Origin: Flavobacteriales bacterium
GTDB lineage: Bacteria; Bacteroidota; Bacteroidia; Flavobacteriales_D; Sanyastnellaceae
NCBI GenBank assembly: GCA_947504275.1
Contig: CANNHA010000005.1
Location: 1 to 45,812, forward strand
Length of the DNA stretch: 45,812 bases
Direction of reading: 5' to 3'
In this document: piece after piece, positions 26,064 through 35,100 of the stretch
How the letters are laid out: every line of letters begins with the position of its first letter
Position numbering within the stretch: position 1 is the stretch's first letter
Made by a program: the position numbers and the translations under genes
Notes under the pieces: model-generated
The model's database searches: none
Seen by the model: only the letters and a program-made list of their open reading frames with translations
Told to the model about the DNA's origin: nothing

Positions 26064-26810
26064 GATAGGAAACTGCTCTCTGTATTGATCCAATTCTGAC
26101 TTGTTCAGCTCAATGGTGCACACACCGGCGACATCTGATTGGGTCCAAAGCACAGCACCTTTTGCATCTATCAATGCGCTATCACCCGTGTAAATATTTT
26201 CCTTGTGATCCGTTCCTACCCGATTCACTCCCGCAACATAACATTGGTTCTCAATGGCTCTGGCTTTAAGCAAAGTTGACCATGCCTCTCGACGCGCACT
26301 GGGCCAATTGGCAACATAAATCAATACGTCATACTCAGGTGCACCATGCTGGTGGCGATTTCTACTCCATACCGGAAAACGCAAATCATAACATACCAAT
26401 GGACAAATATTCCAGCCCTTCCAGTGCTCGATGATTCTGGCTGTTCCTTTCAGATAAGTCTTTTCTTCACCCGCAAAGGTGAACAAATGCCTTTTGTCAT
26501 AATGTGAAAGCGTACCATCCGGCCTTACCCACAACAACCGATTGTACAACCCATCGTTGTCTTTAAAAGCAACACTACCACATACCACTGCGTTCAAATC
26601 CTTGGACCATTTTCGCATCCAATTCAATGTCTCCGATGATTCCGAAAAAAGCTCGGCAGCATCGGAATTCATGGTAAATCCAGTAGTAAACATTTCCGGC
26701 AACACTATCAAATCTGTTGCTTCCAGCTTCTGCAATACACCTTCCAAACGCAAGTAATTCTTGGCCGGAGACTCCCAACTCAATACCGTTTGTATCAAAC
26801 TTATTCTCAT
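26028..26810 (-). CDS. Nitrilase-superfamily omega-amidase (YafV/NIT2-like)
   Basis: The C-N hydrolase has the full Glu-Lys-Cys triad: Glu39 in LPEMFTTGF, Lys106 in YDKRHLF and Cys140 in LVCYDLRFPVW. The HLFTFAGEE and RAIENQCYVAGVNRVG segments are typical of the YafV/NIT2 branch, which hydrolyses 2-oxoglutaramate and 2-oxosuccinamate (metabolite repair). The 260-residue length is normal. It follows the RecB-like nuclease gene by 19 bp on the same strand and may share its transcript without any evident functional link. Confidence 0.9.
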   Translation of the reverse strand: MRISLIQTVLSWESPAKNYLRLEGVLQKLEATDLIVLPEMFTTGFTMNSDAAELFSESSETLNWMRKWSKDLNAVVCGSVAFKDNDGLYNRLLWVRPDGTLSHYDKRHLFTFAGEEKTYLKGTARIIEHWKGWNICPLVCYDLRFPVWSRNRHQHGAPEYDVLIYVANWPSARREAWSTLLKARAIENQCYVAGVNRVGTDHKENIYTGDSALIDAKGAVLWTQSDVAGVCTIELNKSELDQYREQFPILRDGDSFLLQL

Positions 26811-26829
26811 GATACAAGATTAAAACAAA

Positions 26830-27705
26830 TTATCGTTGGCACAATTCTCTGAATTCACAAAAGCGACATGCATTCAAATTGTCCGTACACACAAATTCAT
26901 CCTTGGGTTTGGGTGTGTTCTTGAATACATCCTGGTTCAGCGCCTTTAACTCCAATGTTTCTGCTTTCATCGTTTCAATGAAATCAGTAATGTCCTCAGT
27001 TGTAATCTCCGGGCGGACTTCTTCAAATCCATCCTTCACATAACAAACCATGGGAATCACTTCATCAAAGTCATGATTAAAATGATAACGTGCAAACAAT
27101 GCGTAACCAATCAACTGTTTGCGGTGCTTTACCAAATCCTGCTTACCCGTTTTCCAATCCAAAATATAAATGACCCTTTCGTGAGGCAACATAAAGTCCA
27201 CTTTACAATAAGCCTTGATATCCTCTATGCGCGTTTCCCCATAGCCTGGTGGCTCTATGATCCATCTGTCTTTTGACGACTGAGGCAAATTTCTGATCCA
27301 TTCAAAACGATCAGACATAACAATATTCTTAACCGATTGAAAAGCCCTCTGGCCCAGTTCCTGCGCGTCAATTTTCTCCAACTCCTTGTAATGAATTTCT
27401 GAAAATTCTTTGCTATTGACATACTCTTCTGTGCGGGCAAAAACAAACTGCTCCAACTTATCCAATTGCACAGGTGAACTGGATTTCTGCAAGCGGTGCA
27501 AAATGCTCTCCACGACATCGTGCACGATGTTCCCTATCTCCAGTGGAATGGTGGTCATGCTCTTTAAACGGGCAATGTGTTTGATGTCAAACTCTTTATC
27601 GTACTTGTCATAGTACTTATAAAAATATTTTCGTTTGCACGTTTGATAAATCTCAAAACGGCTCACAGACCAACCCAACTCAGAAGTAAAAGGAAATGTT
27701 TTCAT
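26830..27705 (-). CDS. RecB-like PD-(D/E)XK nuclease with putative Fe-S cluster
   Basis: The 291-residue protein is related to the nuclease domains of RecB, AddB and Cas4. SVSRFEIYQTCKRKYFYKYY contains Cys23; GNIVHDVVES holds His62. The catalytic core has Asp170 in KVDFML, Asp183-Trp-Lys185 in LDWKTGK, and Gln197 with Tyr201 in the following helix. The C-terminus supplies Cys280, Cys283 and Cys289 in ACRFCEFRELC, which with Cys23 is the 4Fe-4S arrangement of Cas4 and AddB. No cas gene, helicase or phage gene is next to it. It stands alone in front of the nitrilase gene, so a repair role is only inferred. Confidence 0.85.
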   Translation of the reverse strand: MKTFPFTSELGWSVSRFEIYQTCKRKYFYKYYDKYDKEFDIKHIARLKSMTTIPLEIGNIVHDVVESILHRLQKSSSPVQLDKLEQFVFARTEEYVNSKEFSEIHYKELEKIDAQELGQRAFQSVKNIVMSDRFEWIRNLPQSSKDRWIIEPPGYGETRIEDIKAYCKVDFMLPHERVIYILDWKTGKQDLVKHRKQLIGYALFARYHFNHDFDEVIPMVCYVKDGFEEVRPEITTEDITDFIETMKAETLELKALNQDVFKNTPKPKDEFVCTDNLNACRFCEFRELCQR

Positions 27706-27794
27706 GACGCAAATTTCTATCGAACTTAAATATTTTTTGCCTTACATGACAAACATAAATTATGCACATATCTGATTTCTCCCTATTTTAGGGC

Positions 27795-29486
27795 ATGTTC
27801 CGAATGATAATTTTATTCACATTGTTGCCCATCATATCCATTGGGCAGAGTTTTGACTTGACCCGTCGAAAAGGAGGAACATACTTTTTTAGTCAATACT
27901 TTGACCAATACAATCGTCCGCTTCATGGCACGTTTGCAAACATTGAAGACAGTGTGGTGGTTACCCGATCATTTGATTATGGGGTATTAACGAAAGAAAC
28001 CCGGGATAAAAATGGATTCTCTAGCCACTTGTACCTCAGAGAAAATCCACTAAGTCCGGTCGCATCTTACCGCATTTGGCATAATCCCAAACAGCTCAAT
28101 GAATTCTGGGAATTTACATTGGACAAAAACAATCATATTAAAATTGAAATCTCTGTTTTCCAAGAAAACGGATTCCCTTTGATCCATCAAAATTTTTATC
28201 CGCTCAATGCAGCAGAGCACCAACTATACCATGGCATACCAGAAAAAGATGATAAGATAGACCCAATGGGATACACCAACACCTGGATGCCCATTGGTGT
28301 ATATGAAGAATGGAATGAAAATGGGATTTTAACCACCAGAAAAGAATACAGAGATACCGTCCTTAACGTACCTGAAGAAGAAAGAAGAAAAGGCAAATAC
28401 ATTGAAAATTATTCTGATGGGGCAATAAAAATATCCGGACAATATGATGAATATGGCCACCCGATTGATGATTGGTATAGTTACCATGAAAACGGAACAG
28501 TGGCCAAAATTATTTCCTGTGAATATCCCCCTTCCTATTACCTCATAGAAAGGATGGTTGAATTTAATGACAACACAATAAAAACACATGAAATCATCCT
28601 AGACGGAAATGGCGGAGGGGTTGAAACGCGCTGGAATGACAATGGCAAATTGTCCTATGAAAGAAAAATAAGAAATTACAATTGGGACAATAAAACAAGC
28701 TGGGAAAAATGGTACTACGAAAATGGGCTACTACAACGTTATATCAATATTGATCACCCCAAAGACACTGTAGAATCCAAATACTATTCAAACGGAAGTG
28801 AATGGTATATTCATTTGGAAAAAGAGAACGTCAGTTATCAAACAGAGTACTATTTCAATCACAATAAGAAATGGGAAATGATCCAATTTAGAAACGCAGA
28901 TAAAGGAGTATATACAGAATGGACAGATCAAGGGGACACCATCAAAAAGGAAACAAGATTAGCCAATAGCCGGTACATACAGGAATTTGAAAATGGAGAA
29001 CTAAAAAGGAAGTATACCCGAAATCAAAATGGCATCAATGGAGAATTTTTAGAGCGGGTACAAGACACGTGGATTGTACATACATACAACAACGGAATAA
29101 GAACCATTGAAATACTTCCCATAGCCATCTCTTATCCGAACGCAGACGAGGAATTCAAGAAGATCAATCTTCCATACTTAGAGGAAAACACATTGAACCT
29201 TCCCTTAAAACATCACAATGATTTAAACAACAAAGACAAAAAATTCATCGTCGCCCACTGCAAAAAATTCAATGAATTTTTGCAATCACATCACCTCAAG
29301 AGAGAAGATCTTGCAATTGGTATTGGAAGATCCGAAAACTGGACGATTTTCGAAATAAAGACGTTCATGGGCAGTCCAATCAACATCGTATTTTACGACA
29401 ACGACTATTATGAATTCTTGAATCGAACATCCAATTGGTCTGCTATTCCAACGTGGCAAGAAGGGGCCAGTTTCAAATGGAATTGA
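27795..29486 (+). CDS. Secreted MORN-like (YwqK-type) repeat protein
   Basis: A signal peptide (MIILFTLLPIISIGQ) opens a 563-residue protein made largely of irregular repeats of the form W/Y-x-x-Y/W-x-N/D-G, for example YEEWNENGILTTRKEY, GQYDEYGHPIDDWYSYHENG, TRWNDNGKLSYERK and WYYENGLLQRY. This is the MORN_2/YwqK style seen in many Bacteroidota surface proteins; some relatives are annotated as antitoxins without a proven role. The last ~120 residues lack repeats and may be a separate domain. The ATG at 27804 is an alternative start. Its 3' end overlaps the convergent methyltransferase gene by 14 bp. Confidence 0.7.
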   Translation: MFRMIILFTLLPIISIGQSFDLTRRKGGTYFFSQYFDQYNRPLHGTFANIEDSVVVTRSFDYGVLTKETRDKNGFSSHLYLRENPLSPVASYRIWHNPKQLNEFWEFTLDKNNHIKIEISVFQENGFPLIHQNFYPLNAAEHQLYHGIPEKDDKIDPMGYTNTWMPIGVYEEWNENGILTTRKEYRDTVLNVPEEERRKGKYIENYSDGAIKISGQYDEYGHPIDDWYSYHENGTVAKIISCEYPPSYYLIERMVEFNDNTIKTHEIILDGNGGGVETRWNDNGKLSYERKIRNYNWDNKTSWEKWYYENGLLQRYINIDHPKDTVESKYYSNGSEWYIHLEKENVSYQTEYYFNHNKKWEMIQFRNADKGVYTEWTDQGDTIKKETRLANSRYIQEFENGELKRKYTRNQNGINGEFLERVQDTWIVHTYNNGIRTIEILPIAISYPNADEEFKKINLPYLEENTLNLPLKHHNDLNNKDKKFIVAHCKKFNEFLQSHHLKREDLAIGIGRSENWTIFEIKTFMGSPINIVFYDNDYYEFLNRTSNWSAIPTWQEGASFKWN

Positions 29487-30153
29487 TCTGATTTTCCAGT
29501 TCAAAATCCTTAATGATTTGATCACTCCAATAGATGGTGTTTTTTGCCCAAAGATTAAGGGCATCCAAACGTTCCTCCTCAGTGGGAGGATACAAGCCTT
29601 TCAAATGCATTGTCTTTCGGGACAACTGAGCTACGGCAATTCCCGTAGCCACGGAAACATTTAAACTTTGCGAAAAGCCTGACATGGGTATCACCACTTG
29701 TACATCGGCCAATTCTCTGGCCAAATTTGATATACCCGTCAACTCTGTACCCATCACCAATGCCACAGGGCGTTGAGGTTGATAATCTTCAATAGCAATG
29801 GCATTGGGCGAGAAATCAGTCACTACCAACTCGAAACCTTTTGACTTCAAAGACATCATCATATCTCTTGGACTCTTTCCTCTTTGAATATCCATCCAAT
29901 CCATTGCTCCCTTTGAAATTTTCCTATTCATCTCCCAGGGATGCTCATCTTCCAACACATGCAAATAATGCACTCCCAAAGCATCTGCAGATCGCACAAT
30001 AGCACTGGCATTTAAAGATTGGTAAATATTCTCCAAAACCAAGTGCAGACAAGTGTTGCGCTGATTCCAAACTTGCTCAAACTTCTCCTGCTTTTCAGCC
30101 GTCAGAACAGCACAGAACTTTTGATACAATAATTTTTTCTGATCCAATGTCAT
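29473..30153 (-). CDS. trmH: TrmH-type tRNA/rRNA 2'-O-methyltransferase (SpoU)
   Basis: The SPOUT enzyme of 226 residues carries the three SpoU motifs: NASAIVRSADALGVHYLHV (motif 1, with the catalytic Arg), LVMGTELTGIS (motif 2) and IPMSGFSQSLNVSVATGIAV (motif 3, the SAM-binding knot). A helical N-terminus and a C-terminal tail (LWAKNTIYWSDQIIKDFELE) resemble TrmH, which methylates G18 in tRNA. Other SpoU targets in rRNA cannot be excluded. The gene lies downstream of HU but beyond its terminator. Confidence 0.88.
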   Translation of the reverse strand: MTLDQKKLLYQKFCAVLTAEKQEKFEQVWNQRNTCLHLVLENIYQSLNASAIVRSADALGVHYLHVLEDEHPWEMNRKISKGAMDWMDIQRGKSPRDMMMSLKSKGFELVVTDFSPNAIAIEDYQPQRPVALVMGTELTGISNLARELADVQVVIPMSGFSQSLNVSVATGIAVAQLSRKTMHLKGLYPPTEEERLDALNLWAKNTIYWSDQIIKDFELENQINSI

Positions 30154-30167
30154 GATTGCAGTATAAA

Positions 30168-30197
30168 AAAAAAGCCGCTCCTGACGGAACGGCTTTT
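30168..30197 (-). terminator. Terminator of the HU gene
   Basis: AAAAGCCG-CTCC pairs with GGAA-CGGCTTTT around TGAC, with one mismatch. On the minus strand the stem is followed by more than six T. It lies 16 bp after the HU stop and precedes the TrmH start. Confidence 0.8.
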
Positions 30198-30212
30198 CGG
30201 CTTTGAAAAGAA

Positions 30213-30482
30213 TTAAACTTTTGCAGCCAATTCAGAACCAGCTTTGAAACGAACAACGTTCTTAGCTTTGATTTTGATTTCTTTACCAGTCTGTGGGTTA
30301 CGACCGATACGAGCAGCACGCTTAGTAACGCTGAAAGAACCGAAACCTACTAAACCGATACGGTCGCCTTTTTTCAAAGCTTTAGTAGTTACTTCGATGA
30401 AACCTTCCAATGCTTTCTTAGCATCAGCCTTTGACAACTTCGCTGAACCAGCGATAGCGTCGATTAATTCTGCTTTGTTCAT
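30213..30482 (-). CDS. HU-family DNA-binding protein
   Basis: This histone-like nucleoid protein bends DNA as a dimer. The 89 residues fit HU from end to end: MNKAELIDAIAGSAKLSKAD at the start, GFGSFSVTKRAARIGRNPQTG in the beta arm (with the conserved RNPQTG tip), and VVRFKAGSELAAKV at the end. Codons are less A/T rich than its neighbours, with repeated GCT, GTT and ACT choices, as expected for a highly expressed gene. It has its own promoter and terminator, so it is a single-gene unit. Confidence 0.97.
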   Translation of the reverse strand: MNKAELIDAIAGSAKLSKADAKKALEGFIEVTTKALKKGDRIGLVGFGSFSVTKRAARIGRNPQTGKEIKIKAKNVVRFKAGSELAAKV

Positions 30483-30521
30483 TTTAATTTGTTTTTAATA
30501 GGTTAATAATGTTGAACAAGA

Positions 30522-30554
30522 CAAATGTAAAAGCAGAAAATCCTGAATCGCAAG
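30522..30554 (-). promoter_or_regulatory. HU promoter (Bacteroidota type)
   Basis: On the minus strand TACATTTG (30522-30529) matches the minus-7 consensus TAnnTTTG exactly. A CTTG (30551-30554), close to the minus-33 TTTG, stands 21 bases upstream. The leader before the ATG would be about 33 nt and is A/T rich. Confidence 0.7.
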
Positions 30555-30668
30555 TATATCAAGCCTTTTGGGGTGATTTTGTTGAAAAATGTCTGTTTTT
30601 GTTCATAACCATGGCGGATATATGCTGAAAACCCTTGATTTTAGGGCTTTTCAGACCGCCCATTCTTA

Positions 30669-32039
30669 ATGTTCAAATCCACAAAGGATAAGTCTTTACT
30701 TTGTACGATGCAAGAAAAAGGGCTATCCATACGCTATCAAGACCTTCTCAGAGTTTCACTTCCCATGAGCTTGGGAGCGTTTGTTCAATTCTTTGTTGTA
30801 TTTACAGACAACTACTTTGCTGCGCAACTGGATGGAAAAGCGATGAGCGGCGTCTCTTATATTGGCCTTGCCTACATCACGCTAGCCATGATTACAACAG
30901 GTATTGCTAGTTCCATACAAATCATTGTTGCAAGAAGAATGGGAGAGCAACAGTGGTCAGTCATTCCTTCTATTGTAAACAACGGAATTTTTCTGGGTAT
31001 CATCATTGCGCTCATTCAATTTATAGCCCTTTACTTTTTTGGACCACTATTCATAGATTCCTTTATCAATGATGCGGACATAAAAAAATACATGTTGGAA
31101 TTCTCATCCATCCGGTCATGGGGATTTTGGATCTACACACCTACCATGCTTTTGCAAGCTTATTGGACCGGCGTAGCCAAAACAAAAGTGGTTTTTAGTA
31201 CAATGCTCATCACCTCCATTGGCAATATGATATTGGCTTATGTGCTCATTTTTGGAAAAGGTCCTTTTGCACCGATGGGTGTATGCGGAGCGGCCTGGGC
31301 CACACTCAGTGCAGAATGTCTGGCCTTTGTTTTTCTTTTTGGATACACATTTTTAAAAAACCCTGTCATCATTAGACAGTTAACTAAACCGGTCTTGACC
31401 TACACACGATCCATCTTGCAATTGGGAACACCCATTGTTTTGCAATTGCTCATTGCATTGGGTGTTTGGTTGGCTTTCTATACAATGGTTGAGTCAAGAG
31501 GACCACAATCACTTCAATCGGCCTTCATCGTTAGAAACATGTACATGCTGGCTTGGGTGAGCGTCATGGGCTTCTCCTCAGCCATGAGAACCTATACCAG
31601 TGCACTCATAGCAGAAAACAGGATTTCTGATCTAAAAAACCTTTTCTTCAAAATAGCCTCATTCAATTTCATCGGAGTGCTTATTCTTAGTCATGGACTT
31701 TGGCTTTATCCCGATTGGATCAGCCATCAATTCACGCAAGATCCAACCACTATAAGATATACTGTAGACACCATGCAACTGATTGTTCCTGCGATGTTGA
31801 TTTATAGTTTCACATCAATCCTATTGGCTTGGGTTGAAGGCAGCGGGGCTACAGTAGCAGGCTTCTGGATTGAAGTGTTAACCTCATTCATCTACATCAT
31901 CAGCATTTACATCATGGTGCATTACACGCAATGGGAAGTCAGCCTGCTCTGGCTTTCAGATTATGTTTACTTCATCGTAATGGGCGTATGCTCAGGACTC
32001 TATTTGATCTATGGTCAATGGCGCTTGAATAAGTTATAA
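30669..32039 (+). CDS. MATE-family efflux transporter
   Basis: The protein has 456 residues and twelve membrane segments in two related halves, as in Na+- or H+-coupled multidrug and toxin exporters. Family features are LLRVSLPMSLGAFVQFF at the start, DNYFAAQLDGKAMSGVSYIG, the half-joining loop near residue 230, and the second half starting with SILQLGTPIVLQLLIALGV. Substrates cannot be predicted. ATG 30669 was taken; ATG 30711 is also possible and leaves the first membrane segment whole. The gene lies alone between HU and dnaE. Confidence 0.88.
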   Translation: MFKSTKDKSLLCTMQEKGLSIRYQDLLRVSLPMSLGAFVQFFVVFTDNYFAAQLDGKAMSGVSYIGLAYITLAMITTGIASSIQIIVARRMGEQQWSVIPSIVNNGIFLGIIIALIQFIALYFFGPLFIDSFINDADIKKYMLEFSSIRSWGFWIYTPTMLLQAYWTGVAKTKVVFSTMLITSIGNMILAYVLIFGKGPFAPMGVCGAAWATLSAECLAFVFLFGYTFLKNPVIIRQLTKPVLTYTRSILQLGTPIVLQLLIALGVWLAFYTMVESRGPQSLQSAFIVRNMYMLAWVSVMGFSSAMRTYTSALIAENRISDLKNLFFKIASFNFIGVLILSHGLWLYPDWISHQFTQDPTTIRYTVDTMQLIVPAMLIYSFTSILLAWVEGSGATVAGFWIEVLTSFIYIISIYIMVHYTQWEVSLLWLSDYVYFIVMGVCSGLYLIYGQWRLNKL

Positions 32040-32079
32040 ACATCAACATAAAGTTGAAAAAACTCCAATACGCAAGGCT

Positions 32080-32087
32080 TAAATTTG
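32080..32087 (+). promoter_or_regulatory. Probable minus-7 element of dnaE
   Basis: TAAATTTG matches TAnnTTTG exactly and lies 22 bp before the dnaE start. A GTTG stands 23 bases upstream, slightly farther than the usual minus-33 spacing. Confidence 0.5.
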
Positions 32088-32109
32088 TTGGAGACATTAT
32101 TACCAAGGC

Positions 32110-35100
32110 ATGTATATTATTTTCGATACGGAAACCACTGGTCTTCCTCAAAACTACAACGCACCCATCACGGACACCCAAAATTGGCCCAGGGTAGTTC
32201 AACTCGCATGGCAACTGCACAAAGACGATGGCACATTGATCTCTGCGCAAAACGTTGTAGTAAAGCCAGAGGGTTTCAGCATTCCTTTCAATGCTGTCAA
32301 AGTCCATGGAATTACTACCGAAAAGGCACATGAAATTGGCATTCCCCTTCAAGATGCGTTAATCAGATTTATAGAAGATGTTCAGCATGCTAAATATTTA
32401 GTAGGACATAACATTGATTTTGATATCAAAGTTGTTGGTTGTGAAATTTTTCGTGAAAACATCAATTTTGACTTGTTATCCATTTTGTCTTTGGATACAA
32501 AAGAAAAAGGAACCGAATTTTGTGCATTACCAGGAGGAAAAGGCGGTAAATTCAAATGGCCAACTTTGGGAGAATTGTATTCCAAACTTTTTGGCTCTGA
32601 AATGGCAGAGGCACACGATGCAGCCTACGATGTAGAAGCGACAACCCGAGCCTTCTTCGAAATGCTTCAAAGGCGCATTATCCAAGTGCCAGAGTCCTCT
32701 GCGATCACGCAATACAATTACCAAGCGCCCAAATTAGAAGCAAGCAATTTCAATCAAGCAACAGAAGCCCAAACTGCAGATATTCCAAAGGCTTCAACAG
32801 ATGAAATTGAAGCAGCTGAACAAACCACGTTTGTTCATCTCCATGTCCATTCTCAATTCAGTGTTCTTCAAAGCACATCGGAGATAGGTTCCATTGTGAA
32901 AAAAGCGATTGCGCAGGAATCTCCAGCCATTGCTATCACAGAGCATGGCAACATGATGTCGGCCTTTGTTTTTAATCAAGAAGTTGAAAAATACAATAAG
33001 AAAAATGGTACACAACTCAAAGCCATTGTTGGATGTGAACTGAGTATTTGCAAAAACAGATTGAACAGAGAAACCAAAGATGATGGTTTTCCTGTTGTAC
33101 TATTAGCCAAAAACAAAAAAGGCTACCACAATCTCGCAAAACTATCCAGCATAGCTTACACAGAAGGGTTTTACTATCTCCCCAGAATAGATAAAGAAAC
33201 TTTAGAGCAATACAAAGAGGATCTCATTGCTACGACAGGTGGGCTTTGGGGGGAGGTTCCCTACCTTATTTTAAATGTTGGAGAAGAACGTGCAGAGGAA
33301 GCCTTCATTTGGTGGAAAGAACAATTTGGTGAAGATTTCTATGCTGAGTTGCTCAGGCATGGATTAGAGGAAGAGCATGTAGTGAATGAAACCCTTTTGC
33401 GTTTTTGCAAAAAACACGATGTCAAGTATTTTGCTGCCAACAACACCTATTACACAGATAAGAAGGAGGCGCAAGCACAAGACGCCCTGCTGTGCGTAAA
33501 AGACGGAGAGTCTTTGGATAAACCTAAAAAGTACATTGGAAAAAGAGGAAGAGAATTTCGATTTGGATTTCCCAATGATGAGTTCTACATCAAGACGCCA
33601 CAAGAAATGGCCAAACTCTTTGCTGACCTCCCAGAGGCCATTGCAGAGACCGTTCGCATCGCGGATAAATGCGAGTTATACTCACTAGGCCGCAGTATTT
33701 TACTTCCTAAGTTTGATATCCCATCTCAGTTCATCAATCCTCAAGACGAAGTGGATGGAGAAAAAAGAGGAGAAAATGCTTTTTTGCGTCACCTCACTTA
33801 TGAAGGTGCTGTCAAACGCTATGGCGAGATAACACCCGCCATTACTGAGCGTTTGGATTTTGAATTAAAAACCATCGCTCATACGGGATATCCTGGATAC
33901 TTTTTGATTGTTCAAGATTTTTGCAATAAGGCAAGAGAAATGGGCGTGAGCGTTGGCCCAGGCCGCGGATCTGCCGCAGGATCGGCTGTTGCCTATTGTA
34001 TTGGAATAACCAATGTGGATCCCATCAAATATGATTTGCTTTTTGAGCGTTTTCTTAATCCAGAAAGGGTCAGCATGCCCGATATCGATATTGACTTTGA
34101 CGATGAAGGAAGAGGCAAAGTCATTGAATATGTTCGGAACAAATATTCCAAAAACGCAGTAGCGCAAATCATCACCTATGGTTCCATGGCGGCAAAGTCA
34201 GCCGTTCGAGATTCTGGTCGTGTGATGGGTTTACCACTGGGTGACACAGACCGCATCGCAAAGCTCATTCCAGACAATTCCAAGTTAAGAGACATTGTCT
34301 CAAAGGACAACAAAGAATTGGAAAAGGCCTTTGCCCGCGATGTTGTAGAAAATGCCAAAGCCCTTAACGCGCTTTCACAAGCCAACTCTGAAGAAGGCAA
34401 AGTTGTTCAAATGGCTTCTCTTTTGGAGGGCTCCGTCAGGAACACTGGTATTCACGCATGCGGAGTTATCATAACACCAGGCCCTATCGATCAATTTGTA
34501 CCTGTGGCCACTGCGAAAGACAGTGACATGTGGTGCACACAATTTGATAACGATGTTGTAGAAAAAGCTGGTTTATTAAAAATGGACTTTTTGGGTTTGA
34601 AAACCCTCACCATCATCAAGAATGCGTTAAAAATCATCAAGCAAAGACACGGCATTGATATTGACATTGATCAAATTCCTTTGGATGATCCAAAAACTTT
34701 TGAGTTGTTTCAGCGTGGAGATACAGTGAGTATTTTCCAGTATGAAAGTCCTGGTATGCAAAAGCATCTCAAAGATTTAAAACCCACCGTTTTTGAAGAC
34801 TTGATTGCCATGAATGCCTTGTATCGACCGGGGCCTATGGAATACATTCCATCCTTCATCAAAAGAAAGCATGGACTTGAACCCATTCAGTATGACTTAC
34901 CAGAAATGGAAGAATACCTGAAGGACACTTATGGAATTACCGTCTACCAAGAGCAGGTAATGTTGTTGTCTCAAAAGTTGGCCAACTTTACCAAGGGCCA
35001 AGCCGATAGCTTGAGGAAGGCCATGGGTAAGAAGTTGAAAGAGGAGTTGGATAAAATGAAGGGGCAATTCATGGAAGGAGCTCAAAGCAATGGACATCCC

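Noticed and set aside
26830-27705. cas4 of a CRISPR system
   Set aside because: The cysteine pattern fits, but there is no array and no other cas gene within the window.
32050-32110. Exonuclease part of dnaE as a separate dnaQ gene
   Set aside because: The frame runs without stop or internal start signal from the exonuclease into PHP and polymerase, so it is one gene.
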